From: Liolophura sinensis
Taxonomy: Eukaryota; Mollusca; Polyplacophora; Chitonida; Chitonidae
Assembly: GCF_032854445.1 (NCBI RefSeq)
Contig: NC_088301.1
Coordinates: 24,092,226-24,156,225, forward strand
Reading direction: 5' to 3'
DNA length: 64,000 nt
Part shown: positions 46,286 to 57,914 of the stretch, in pieces
Position numbering within the stretch: the first letter of the stretch is position 1
How the letters are laid out: the number at the start of each line of letters is the position of its first letter
Notes under the pieces: generated by a model
What the model saw: only the letters and a program-made list of their open reading frames with translations
What the model was told of the DNA's origin: nothing
Database searches by the model: none
Program-made: the position numbers and the translations under genes

Positions 46286-46854
46286 TGGTTGTTAACCAGC
46301 AAACTGTAGAACTCATTTCCCTGGAATCGGTGTAAAAATGGGAGCACAAATCTGAAATAAAAAACTTAAGCCAGTGGCACTGAAACCTGGCGTTTTGAAG
46401 CACCTTGTACATTGTAATTTCAGTACTCGACAGAGGACTTTGGGTAAATTGGACAAATCATGTTTTCTGCTGCTATTTTTTAAGCAATATGATTAATTTT
46501 GTGAGAGACATTTATGCTAATTAATACTGTAAGTTACTTATCATTTTGTACACGACAAAGTTACACACTCTACCTAATTCCTGTATTTTTACTGATCTTT
46601 AAAAGTTGTTTTGAGGTTTGTTTGGAAGGTACCGGTGATAACCTGCTGGAGAATTGTTTCAGCATCAAATGTGATGTGTATAAATTTATGACCTTTGTTT
46701 TTTTTTTGGCGCCCTATTGCTGATAAGGGCGCTATGAATGCTCCGCCCATTAGGTTGTAGCCCTCTATCACTGATGGCAATTGAATTTACTCATCAAATT
46801 TTCAAAACTGTGGACATCCTTTTTCTTTATCCATGAATGAAGTGTACACTCTGA

Positions 46855-47145
46855 TCACTCAATGTCAGTGTCTTTGATCACCATGTGCCAGTGTCTTTGA
46901 TCACCCTGGGCCAGTATATTTGATTGCCCTGTTCCAGTCTCTCTGATCACCCTTCCCTTTGCCAGTATCTTTGTTCATCCTTTACCAGTACCTTTGATCA
47001 CTGTGCAAGTGTCTTTGATCGCCCTGTACCAGTATCTTTGATCACTCTGTGCAAGTGTCTTTGATCGCCCTGTACCAGTATCTTTGATCACTCTGTGCAA
47101 GTGTCTTTGATCACCCTGTAACAGTATCTTTGATCACGCTATGGG
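46855..47145 (+). repeat. Degenerate TTTGATCACCCTGTGCCAGT minisatellite
   Basis: Roughly ten copies of a ~30-bp unit (CAGTGTCTTTGATCACCCTG), reappearing at about 47690-47870 and grading into the 23-bp array. Confidence 0.88.
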
Positions 47146-47199
47146 AGTACTTTTAGCCCATCCGTACAAAGTACAGGCATGGTGTATGTTGTAGGATCC

Positions 47200-47685
47200 A
47201 GTAACATGGAAAGCAATGTTAAACAAAATGTTAGGGGTACACTTGTAGAGCACATTAGCAAGAGGGGGATATTCCATCACTGATTCGGAGTGTTGCATAT
47301 TAAATACCATAAAATACCAAATTCCTGACTTAGTGTATTGTGCACTAAGATCGATGTTAAATAAAATGTTAGGAGTGGTACCTCAAAAAGTACAGCATGT
47401 ATTGAGCTCAGGGTTAGCATGCATGTAGAGCTCAATAGGACCAGGGGTGTATGCCATCGTTGATACGATGTGTACATATTAAATACCATAAATTACTGAA
47501 TTCCCGACTTATTCAAATCAGAGTTCAACAAAATGTCAGGGATGGTATCTCAAAAAGTACAGCATGTATTGACGTGAAATTTTATAAGCATATAAAACAC
47601 AATGACACAAGAGGGGTGTTCTATCACTGATGCTCTGTGGGCATATTAATTACCGTAAATTACCAAATTCACAATTTCAGTGGTT
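47200..47685 (+). repeat. ~175-bp satellite-like repeat, three copies
   Basis: CATATTAAATACCATAAA-type blocks at about 47296, 47476 and 47642, each preceded by AAAATGTTAGG or AAAATGTCAGG and a GTACAGCATG block. Diverged copies with indels. Confidence 0.8.
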
Positions 47686-47869
47686 TATATGTCTTTGATC
47701 ACCTTGTGCCAGTATCTTTGATCATCGAGGGTCAGTTTCTTTGATCACACTGTGCCAGTGTCTTTGATCACATTGTGCCAGTATGTTTGACCACCCAGTG
47801 CCAGTTTCTTTGATCACACTGCACCACTCTCTCTGATCACCTTGTGCCAGTATGTTTGATCACAGGATG

Positions 47870-50035
47870 TGGCCATCCTGTGACAGTGGCTCTGGCTGTC
47901 CTGTGACAGTGGCTCTGGTTGCCCTGTGACAGTGGCTCTGGCCACCCTGTGACAGTGCCTTTGGTCATCCTGTGACAGTGGCTCTGGTCTCCCCAGTGAG
48001 AGTGGCCCTGGCCATCCTGTGACAGTGCCTCTGGTCATCCTGTGACAGTGGCTCTGGTCCGCCCATGACAGAGGCCCTGGCCATCCTGTGACAGTGGCTC
48101 TGGTCATCTTGTGACATTGGCTCTGGTCATCCTGCGACAGTAGCTGTGGTCACCCAGTGACAGTGGCTTTTGCTGTTCTGTGAGTAGCTCTGGCCATCCT
48201 GTGACAGTGACTGTGGCCATCCTGTGCGTGGCTCTGGTCATTCTGAGACAGTGAATGTGGTCACCCTGTGACATTGGCTGTAATCACCCTGTGACAGTGG
48301 CTGTGGTCACCCTGTGACAGTGGCCCTGGCCATCCTGTGCGTGGCTCTGGTCCCCCTGTGACAGTGGCTGTGGCCATCCTGTGCATGGCTCTGGTAATTC
48401 TGAGACAGTGACTGTGGTCACCCTGTGACAGTGGCTGTAATCACCCTGTGACAGTGGCTGTTATCACCCTGTGACAGTGGCTCTGGCTGTAACCATCATG
48501 TGACAGTGGTGCAGGTCACTTTGTGACAGTGGCTCTGGTCACCCTGTGACAGTAGCTCTGGCCATCCTGTGACAGTGGCTGTGGCTGTCCTGTGACAGTG
48601 GCTCTGGCTGTAACCATCATGTGACAGTGGTGCAGGTCACTTTGTGACAGTGGCTCTGGTCACCCTGTGACAGTAGCTCTGGCCATCCTGTGGCAGTGGC
48701 TGTCCTGTGACAGTGGCTCTGGCCATCCTGTGACAGTGACTGTGGCTCCCCTGTGACAGTGGCTGTGGCTGTCCTGTGACAGTGACTCTGGCCATCCTGT
48801 GACAGTGGCTCTGGCCATCCTGTGACAGTGGCTGTGGCTGTCCTGTGACAGTGGCTGTGGCTGTCCTGTGACAGTGACTCTGGCCATCCTGTGACAGTGG
48901 CTCTGGCCATCCTGTGACAGTGGCTGTGGCTGTCCTGTGACAGTGGCTGTGGCCATCCTGTGACGGTGGCTGTGGCTGTCCTGTGACAGTGGCTCTGGTC
49001 ATCCTGTGACAGTGGCTGTGGCCATCCTGTGACAGTGGCTCTGGCCGTCCTGTGACAGTGGCTGTGGCTCCCCTGTGACAGTGGCTCTGGCTGTCCTGTG
49101 ACAGTGGCTCTGGCCGTCCTGTGACAGTGGCTGTGGCCATCCTGTGACAGTGGCTCTGGTCATCCTGTGACAGTGGCTCTGGTCATCCTGTGACAGTGGC
49201 TCTGGCCAACCTGTGACAGTGGCTCTGGTCATCCTGTGACAGTCTCTCTGGCCGCCTGTGAGTGGCTCTAGTTGCCCTGTGTGACTGTGGTCACTCTGTG
49301 ACAGTGGTTCTGGCTGTGGCCATCCTGTGACAGCAGCTGTGACCATCCTGTGACAGTGGTGCTGTTCACTTTGTGACAGTGGCTCCGGTCACCCTGTGAC
49401 AGTGGCTCTGGCCATCCTGTGACAGTGGTTCTGGCTGTCCTGTGACAGTGGCTCTGGTCCCCCTGTGACACTGACTCTAGCCATCCTGTGACAGTGGCTC
49501 TGGCTGTCCTTTGACAGTGGCTCTGGCTGTCCTGTGACAGTGGCTCTGGTCCCCCTGTGACACTGACTCTAGCCATCCTGTGACAGTGGCTCTGGTCCCC
49601 GTGTGACACTGACTCTAGCCATCCTGTGACAGTGGTTCTGGTCCCCCTGTGACAGTGGCTCTGGTCCCCCTGTGACAGTGGCTCTGGCCATCCTGTGACA
49701 GTGGCTCTGGTCCCCCTGTGACACTGACTCTAGCCATCCTGTGACACTGACTCTGGTCCCCCTGTGACAGTGGCTGTGGCTATCCTGTTACAGTGACTCT
49801 GGCCATCCAGTGGCTTTGTTCACCCCAAGACAGTGGTTGTGGTCACCCAGTGACAGTGGCTGTGGCCATCCTGTGACAGTGGCTCTGTTCACCCCATGAC
49901 AGTGGTTGTGGTCACCCTGTGACAGTGGCTCTGGCCATCCTGTCACAGTGGCTCTGGCTATCTTGTCACAGTGGCTGTGGCCATCCTGCGACAGTGGCTC
50001 TGGCCATCCAGTCACAGTTGCTCTGGCCGTCTTTG
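47870..50035 (+). repeat. 23-bp minisatellite, about 90 copies
   Basis: Unit close to CTGTGACAGTGGCTCTGGCC plus ATC, verified at 23-base spacing (for example 48914 and 48937). Variants end in GGCCATC, GGCTGTC, GGTCACC or GGTCCCC. The unit lacks stops in all three minus frames, so overlapping minus-strand ORFs of 75-167 codons appear, reading a rotating ATVTGWPEPLSQDGQSHCHR pattern. Not protein-coding in my judgement. Confidence 0.96.
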
Positions 50036-50165
50036 ACTCCCCTTGACTAATGTTTCGACATTTAAAATTAAGTTATTCATCTGTCTTAAACTTGTATCAG
50101 AAAGGATATAATCTGGCAAAAATTTGGATATTTTACTGGTAAAATCATATTGAAATCTCAGTTTT

Positions 50166-50271
50166 ATATTCATTTATTTGATTGGTGTTTTTCACCATAC
50201 TCAAAAATATTTCACTTATACGACGGTGGCCAGCATTATGGTGGGAGAAAACCGGCCAGAGCCTGGGGGGA
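50166..50271 (-). mobile_element. SINE family A, tail fragment
   Basis: TTCATTTATTTGATTGGTGT to GAAAACCGGCCAGAGCCTGG. It lies about 125 bases after the 23-bp minisatellite. Confidence 0.88.
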
Positions 50272-51982
50272 TACTGAAATCTCAAGAAATTTGGAATGAC
50301 AATTTACATGTGTCTATGTAATTCTTCTCGTTTCTGAGACAGCTGGTCTGCTGTTTTTATCCAATACACATGTAACTGTTACAGGGATACACAGTTTCAA
50401 TTTTCTCACATTGTAAGTCTATGTATCTAATGAACAACATATCCATATTTTACTTTTCAAAAAAAACAAATTAGGAGAGATGTGTAATTTGTAGCTTTCA
50501 GCATTTCCAAAATAGATGCCCTACAAGTAAGAAGAATTACATCGTAAATTTTTGAAAAAAAAATTGTAAACATGCTACAAACCAGACACAACTCCCTGTG
50601 TTACATTGTCTTATTCACATTGACCTTATTGTTCCATCTCTCTTTCTCTCTCGCTCTCTTTCCTTTGTTGCTTGTCTTTCGCTGCCCTAGTTTCTATGAC
50701 AAAGTCTCCGTTACAACAGTAATGAGCAGCTTGTTATGATATTTCTTCACAGCTGGCTGCTGATTTAAGACAATGCCTTTGTTTCAATACCTCCCCCCTC
50801 CCTCCACCGCCACACCTCCCACCCCTGCCCAACTCATGCTGAGGATGTTACAGATGACACAGAGCCAAGTATCATCATGTTTGTTCAATTAAAATCTCAA
50901 ATACTTTCAGACATGATTTCAATTCTTGTTCTAGTCCATTAGTTGACAAATTTATTTTGAAGCCTCCTTTTGAAAAATCTGATCAGTGAAACACTGCATG
51001 TTAATAAAACGTCACCAAAAAAACATAAAGGACAATGAGAAATTATATGTATATCTGGAGCTGCCTTTGCTCTCTTTTCGTTTTATAGAATTTGTATCTT
51101 TGTTTATTTTTGTTTTATTTGCTTACCGAAATTAGGCTCAGAGCTACAAGAAAATCCATGTTCACTCAGTTTGTTGCATCAAAACATACATATTGTACGT
51201 CTTTACATTTTACAAATGTAGGCTGTAATGATCTAACAATAGCGTTCATTGTGTGGAAATTTCATGGGGGAGGTATGTCTGAATTTTTGAGTTGTCTTTT
51301 ATTTCACCAGAATCATTGGGAACAGTTTTACAACAGTAGGCATACAGATTTACAAACAGAAACATATTGATATTATTGCTGGTATGAATCTGGCAGGAAT
51401 AAATCTCCAAAAGATCTTGTTCTATTCCATATCTGTCAATCTGTTACTGACTGAGCGTATTCAGATATAAACAGCCGAGTTGTATTGATATGCAAATCGC
51501 AGCTTACCCGGCTCTGTGTTCTTGACATTTCTCATGGCGGCATTCTCAGAAAAGTAAATACCTGGATGTTTGGGAGGGGGTATTAGAGTGTGTCTGAATT
51601 TCTAGAGTGTCTGAAATTCTAGAAACTATTAATTACTATGCCTTTTTTTTGTAAACATCTTGCCATACTGTTTGGCATGTATGAGACCTGGGTTTTTGGT
51701 GGTCCTTGTATTTATAGCATCTACAAGCATGTCTATGTACTAGAACTATGTGAAAAAACTTGATTGATCCACCAATAAGCTTAGCATAGTGCAAAAGTAT
51801 AGATATACTGAGAGAAAAAAAAAAGGGAATCCATAAATTTCTCTGATTGTTCTTTGAATGTCAAATACATGATTTCTCAGTTTTTCATTATACTAATTTG
51901 TGTGAATGTGTAGGCTCTAATGTAAAATTTCAGTGATGAAACTTAACGGATTTAAATAATGTATTTGCTTTGTTTTAAACAG

Positions 51983-52026
51983 GTGATGCTAGCGAGCAGT
52001 TTTTGATAACTTACAGCAGAGTTTTG
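51983..52026 (+). CDS. Candidate internal exon (44 bases)
   Basis: The acceptor TTTTAAACAG and donor TTTTG|GTGAGT bound 44 bases with one open frame, reading DASEQFLITYSRVL after a split codon. That frame joins in phase to the candidate exon at 39960. No family recognised. Confidence 0.3.
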
Positions 52027-53281
52027 GTGAGTTTTAACTTTCCTTTAAATTTTAAAATGCAGTCGTATCAAGTAATCTGTGTTGCTGGCTTATTGTATTA
52101 TTAGTTGTGTTTTGTAGTAAGATAGTGGTTCAAGGGGGACTACTCTTGGCCCTAAAAAGTCTCAGACCATGTAATGTGCATTGGAGAAGTTATCTCCCAT
52201 GAATTGCTTCCACCTTCCAGTGTAAACTGAACTGAAGTATTAGTCGTGCAAAAACACAGTTAAGAATTCATGTGATGTGTTTAATTAAGATCATTTTATT
52301 AATGTGAATTATGAACGAAAAATAAACAATTATTAAGAAGTTGGCTGAGCTGGCATGTTCATCTACCTGACGTAAATATTTGTACTGTGTATTTAAAATT
52401 GTGCAGGGGTCAAAGTAATAGGTGTACAGGTAATTTTCCAGAGTGATTTTCTAAAGGTGCATTTTCCTCTCCAGTATGACAGATTCAAAGGCAATTCAAC
52501 ATGTCAGAACTGGTCTTTGAACTTGACATTGTTATTTCGCAGTTTGGCATTTGTGCAATCTTTTCAGCTTTTCTCTTGGTGTAAAAATGACTTTGAGCTA
52601 CAGTTTTCCTTAGGCACCTGAGGTCAATCTGAAAATTAATGGCTGCCAAAACAACTTTGTTGGGGAGGGGGTAGGGGTCTGGGTGTTATGCCAGATTTGG
52701 GTTTGCTAAGTTTGTCCCGAGTTCCCAGTATGTTAATTGATGATGTTATTTCTGAATATTCCCTATCATCGATGGAAAATATCTACAAAATAGCCATTAA
52801 TAAAACACATAAAATATGCAAAAAAATGAATTTTTTTTCATTTTTTGTTGGCATAGCTTTCTTTTATTTCCCTTAAAACGATACATGTTGAAGTTATGAG
52901 ATAAGTATGTAGTGAGCTATCATTGTTATCCTTGCATTGTTGAGATTTGTCTTTTTAACTGTTTTAAGGCCAGACAAGAACATTTTATCTATTCCATGAC
53001 AGACAAGTGTATGAAGAGCAGTTTTTTTTAGTGTTTATTATAGCAGCTAAATGAAAATTTTCTTGTCACACCTTTCTTCACATCTTTGGTATGCACTGAT
53101 TTTCAAAGTCATGTAAAGTGTAGTCTGGTGAAAACCAGCTTCTGTTAGTAAACGGTCTTTTCACAGTAATCCAGCTGTTTAAACTTTTGAATAAAGCAAG
53201 TTGATAGAATATCCGCTCTGTTTTATATGCAAACTGCCAAGCTCTAGCAAAGGTATGTGCTGGCCGTTCAAACATTTCCTT

Positions 53282-53632
53282 GAGTGAATGACTGAGTACT
53301 TGGGGTTTAACATCGTACTTAACGATTTTTCAGTCATATTATGATGAAGGAATCCTTAGGGTGTACGTGTAATGTGCTTCCTTGTTGCAGGACGGATTTC
53401 CACTGCACTTTTATCTAGTGCTGCTTCACTGAGACGCCTTTGCCAAAGGCAAGTTAGTTGCCCCGCCAGAGCCATCATACTGATACGGGTCAACCAGTCG
53501 TTGCACTATCCCTTTCATGCTGTATGTCAAGCGAAGAAGTTGCAACTCCCTCTTTTAAGGTCTTAGGTGTGACTTGACCCAGGATTGACCCTGGGTCCCG
53601 AAGCGGATGCTCTACCAACTGTTCTTTCAGGG
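53282..53632 (-). mobile_element. SINE family B, long copy
   Basis: Read on the minus strand it starts with a tRNA-like head (AGTTGGTAGAGCATCCGCTT as A box, GGGTCAATCCTGGGTC as B box) and ends with the tail TACGATGTTAAACCCCAAG. A clear second SINE family here. Confidence 0.85.
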
Positions 53633-53956
53633 CCGATCCAACTTTTCCTTGCGAATTTTATATATATATTTTTTGCACTAAAATAGTTTGCATGGGTTGT
53701 TGCCCTTTGTTACTGTTTGGTTTGACTAGGGAGCAGGGTGAATTGTACTAACTGACTTGACTTGGTTTTTAGCACAAAAACAGATAAATCAAAAATCAAT
53801 CCCAGAAGTTTCAGTTTATGTAGCTTCTAGAAAACTGTCCTTAGGTACATGACCATACATCGTAACTACATTCTGAATCCAGTATTTTCTTGTGAGTTAA
53901 CGTCTGGAGGGTTTTCTGTAATTTCATTTAACTACAGAAGCGCTATATCATTATAT

Positions 53957-54122
53957 TGTGAGTGATTGAGTGAGTGCTTGGGGTTTAACGTCGTACTTAA
54001 CAATTTTTTAGTTCACAATCATTATATTGTGAAATTGCTAATTAATTTGCTCTGTAGATTTCACCAGGATTTGAACTCGGTCCTCCAAATCTGAAATCTG
54101 GCACTCTACCAACCAGGCTAAA
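53957..54122 (-). mobile_element. SINE family B-tail element with a different head
   Basis: It has the same GGGTTTAACGTCGTACTTAA tail as the 53.3 kb copy but a distinct, shorter head (minus-strand TTGGTAGAGTGCCAGATTTC and GAGTTCAAATCCTGG). Two heads sharing one tail fits a common LINE partner. Confidence 0.7.
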
Positions 54123-55380
54123 GAGAAATTTCCATAAGCTACAGACTAGTACAAGTGCTGAAATGCATGCAAGTTCAACCTTAAGTACATGATGACACTT
54201 TTGTCAGTTCAGGGAAGATAACTAGGCAAACAAACTGAAATGCCGATACAATGTGAGTTATGCCCCCTTGACTATAGATGCAATCAAACTGTCAGCCTGA
54301 AAGTGCATGTACATGTCAACATCAGTAAAATAAGGCTTCTGTGAGATTTAAGTGTGTGATATCTTTTTTGACTGATGACTACTTTATGGCTGAATCTTTG
54401 ATTAGAAACAAGTTAAATTTTAGCATGAATTACTATATTTTGATCTTAATATGTATATAAGCTGAGATTTTCACTGTATTGGCATATTGGTTCTGCTACT
54501 TTGCTTGAAGCCCTAGAGGTTATCTCCCCTAGATTGTAACTTAACAAATTGATCAGAAAAACAGAATCTGTTAAGCTGAAATATTCATAAAATTTAAACT
54601 GTGTACTACTTAAAAGATCAATTAAAAGTCATCTAAATTCATCTGAATATGAAATGAAAACTGGAGTGTTGTTTCAGCTGTGTTTTCAAAAGATCATTTT
54701 ATCAAGGGTTTTATGAATGTTTGAGTTAAATCTGAGTGCGTGGGGTAAACCACCAACCATTAGCAAGGTACTAACAAACTTACCCACATGTGATGTACAA
54801 ACACGCACACCATATTGGTGGAAGACAAGCGGTCAGTGGTTTACATGTGCTGATCGTGGCTTCTTCCATCCTTAAAACCATTGGCTATCGTGCAGGTGAT
54901 AAACCTTGAGTATGGTAACAAACAAGCAACAACAAGCAAATTTATAAAATAATGATACATTTTATATGAATAACTGAGCGGTAATTTTCTTCAGTCATTT
55001 ACATGTGTGTACTGTACATGCATGTATATTTAAACATGTACACATTACATGTATATGTGCCTTGTTGTTGTCATGGCAACTGTCTGTCCTGGGAGCGAAA
55101 AATTCTTGAGCCCGGCAATTACAAATGCCTGATGTTTTTCAACTCACCACTTTCTAATGCCTCTAAATTATCCATTTAAGATTGTATATAGTCTCTTCAA
55201 CCTTCCAGCAACTTTGAAACCATTGTCAAAATACAATCTGATGTACACCTTCACCATACACAGAATCAAAGATCAAAGCTCCGTACACCTCTTACCAGAA
55301 CTAACCTCTCTATGTTCTGTCCACTTGAAAGAACGGGAATGAAAATGGAACAAGCTTCTTCAATATCTTAAAACAGTTAC

Positions 55381-55622
55381 GGGGCTTCTGTGGCTCAGTT
55401 GGTTAGCTCATTAGCGCAGCGTAATGACCCAGGAGTCTCTCACTCATGCTGGCTTCCTCTCCGGCCTTACGTGGGAAGGTCTTGCAGCAACCTGTGGATG
55501 GTCATGGGTTTCCCCTGGACTCGGTTTAAACCCACCATGATGCTTGCCGACGTCGTACAAGTGAAATATTCTTGAGTACGGCGTAAAACACCAGTCAAAT
55601 ATATAAATAAATAAATCAATCA
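55381..55622 (+). mobile_element. SINE family A, nearly complete, B-box region deleted
   Basis: Excellent A-box-like GTGGCTCAGTTGGTTAGC and an intact tail, but about 30 bases containing the B box are missing between CTCTCACT and CATGCTGG. Confidence 0.92.
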
Positions 55623-56755
55623 CCGCTGTTACTTTTTTAAACATATATGTAAATTAAAGGACCACCTCATGAATATTATTGATAACAGATCACCAACAAC
55701 CAACTAAACTTACTTTGACTCGGCTGTGTTTTTCTTGTCTCCTTGTGACTTATATTTATATTAGTGCCTGTCTGGTTATATTCTTTAGATATACATGTAT
55801 GTACATTCAACTCAAACGGAATAGAACATGTCTGTGTGAACATAATTTCAGAGCAATTTATGCATGTTTTAATTTGGAAACAAAACTACATCGGTTGGAT
55901 TGGCCAAATTCAGGGCATCGTAAAAAGTATAATTTTATCAGTCTATGCAGAGTAATACATGTGCCTTCAGAATATGCCTGAATAGACACCTTGAAAATAT
56001 GCAGAAGGTTGAACAATTAGAGTAATCAATTAATAAATGAATACATCATTATGATGGCTACTGCTGTGTTCATTATTGGTCTGCAGCCATTCTGTAACAG
56101 TAAATTAAGGAACTAAACTAAATGCAATGACACTGTCACAGTCTAAAAGCTAAAGGGTCTGCTGTACACGGATCAGTGAAGTTTATAAGGCCATCATGCA
56201 TGCGTTTTTAACAACAGACGTATATTTAGTTCATCACTCTTTCTTTCTTTTCCTGAAAAGAAAAAAAAACCCATGTTGTACCATTTGAGTGATTTTCTTA
56301 TTCTTATCTTCCTTAAGAAAATATATCTGTTAATATTTTTGTCAACTTTACGGCTGTAAGATAGATATAAATGTAAAATTTGTTGTGGTACGAAACTTAA
56401 TGGTTCAAATAAAAGCGCATTTTCTCAGCAACCATTTTTTTGCTGATTGAATACTTCAGCTCCTATCTAAGATGTTAATTTTGTCATCTGTCACATTGTT
56501 GACATCTATGTGAGATAGTTGACATAAATTAGAGTACTACGTGAACATGTAGAAATATAATTTCCATTTTTCTTTATCTTCTAATGCTTTATTATCAGTG
56601 CAGATGAAAAGTTTACTCAGCATTAGAGACGACTTTTGAGAGAGAGACACCTATATAATCTGATTAGTTTAAATTCTAAATTTCGTCCATAGCTACATGC
56701 GCTCAGTTTTCCTAACTACAATGGTTTTTACTTTTTTTTTTTTTTTTTTTTTTAG

Positions 56756-56811
56756 ATTTTATTGGAAAGAAGGATGACATCCTGTTAGAAAAATCTAAAT
56801 TTGAGCTGCAG
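56756..56811 (+). CDS. Candidate internal exon (56 bases)
   Basis: A run of about 23 T then AG, followed by 56 bases open in one frame (FIGKKDDILLEKSKFELQ) and the donor CTGCAG|GTACTA. The frame needs an incoming phase of 1, whereas the exon at 51983 ends in phase 0. They cannot be direct neighbours in one transcript as drawn. Unrecognised. Confidence 0.25.
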
Positions 56812-56865
56812 GTACTATTTTATGACATAAAGACATTTTTGGGGCAAAATTTTAGGTGACTGACT

Positions 56866-57000
56866 GACTTATTTATTTATTTATTTGATTGGTGTTTTAC
56901 TCCGTACTTAAGAATATTTTACTTACACTACGGCGGCCAGCATTATGGTGGGTGGAAACTGGGCTGAGCCTGAGTGAAACCCTTGACCATCAGCAGGTTT
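56866..57000 (-). mobile_element. SINE family A, 3' part
   Basis: TTATTTATTTATTTGATTGG to GACCATCAGCAGG on the minus strand, 5'-truncated. It starts about 55 bases after the candidate exon at 56756-56811. Confidence 0.88.
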
Positions 57001-57893
57001 AGGTCATTTACATTTGTATATATAGGATATATGGTAGACATTGCATGGTGATTTTTCAATACTTGTCTTAATTGTGATTGTACTTTACATCTTGTAGATG
57101 TGAGTGGTATGACTACCTGACCAAAATGAAAATGCATGTTATTACAGGTGTACTAAATGTGCTCAGAACAGTGAAAGGCTTTTAGAGCGCTTCGCAGTCT
57201 GTGGCCGTTTGATTACCTATCCTGGTGGACATACAATAATGCACAGCTATAATCTGTCAAATCTTAAGTTACATACAACCCTTAGGAGAGTTGTTATTTT
57301 ATAGCCAGATGGAGCTGAGATCAGGCACAGATGTATTGCAAACACGCCTCGATGTGCGTCACCCACTGGGCTATTACAATAGCAGGGCACAAGTGTGGCA
57401 CACGCCATTAATACGCCGCTGCTGCCCCCACCCCCCCCCCCACAACACCCCTCCCCCCATCCCCTGCGGCCGCTGTGCTGATAGCAGCTTTATTTATATA
57501 CATCTATCACACTCTGTCGTTCAAGGTATCCTACAACACACACACAAAAGAATTAAATAAAAAAAACATAAGGATCGCTCGATATGTTTACAACGGCTTG
57601 TGTCAACTGTCTACATGCAAAGCCTGTCTCCACTTTTTGCAGATTGTATGCTTGATGTAAACATTAGGAAAGTAGACAATAAAAAACAAAAAAAAGAGAA
57701 AAAATTTAAAAAAAGAAAAAAAAAAACAATTTGTGAACAATTTGATTATAACACAATACATAATGTAATGACTTGTTCGCTTGAATCTCATCAAGTGTAG
57801 CTTTAGGATTAATAAGAGAATTGTTATCAGTTGTAATAGTTGCTGTTTATAAAATGGCTGTTTTCATGAAATCCTTATTACATCCTATATTTG

Positions 57894-57914
57894 GGGGGGG
57901 GGGGGGGGGGGGGC
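57894..57914 (+). repeat. Poly-G run
   Basis: About 21 consecutive G. Similar runs occur at 60206-60255 and 63966-63981. Length is prone to sequencing error. Confidence 0.95.

Larger units (their letters stand above)
40003..51982. other. Long non-coding region, 40-52 kb
   Basis: Apart from the repeats and SINEs listed, no coding exon was recognised. Compositionally distinct blocks at 46.04-46.28 kb and 50.57-50.88 kb are rich in CTTTGTT/ATTGTT motifs. Confidence 0.55.

Noticed and set aside
47814-50015. Series of minus-strand ORFs rich in ATVTGWPEPLSQDG-type repeats
   Set aside because: By-product of the 23-bp minisatellite. The same pattern appears in all three frames, which real coding sequence would not do.
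56756-56811. Direct joining of this candidate exon to 51983-52026
   Set aside because: Phases do not match with the strong GTGAGT donor. Only a weak alternative donor (GTTTTA) would restore the frame.
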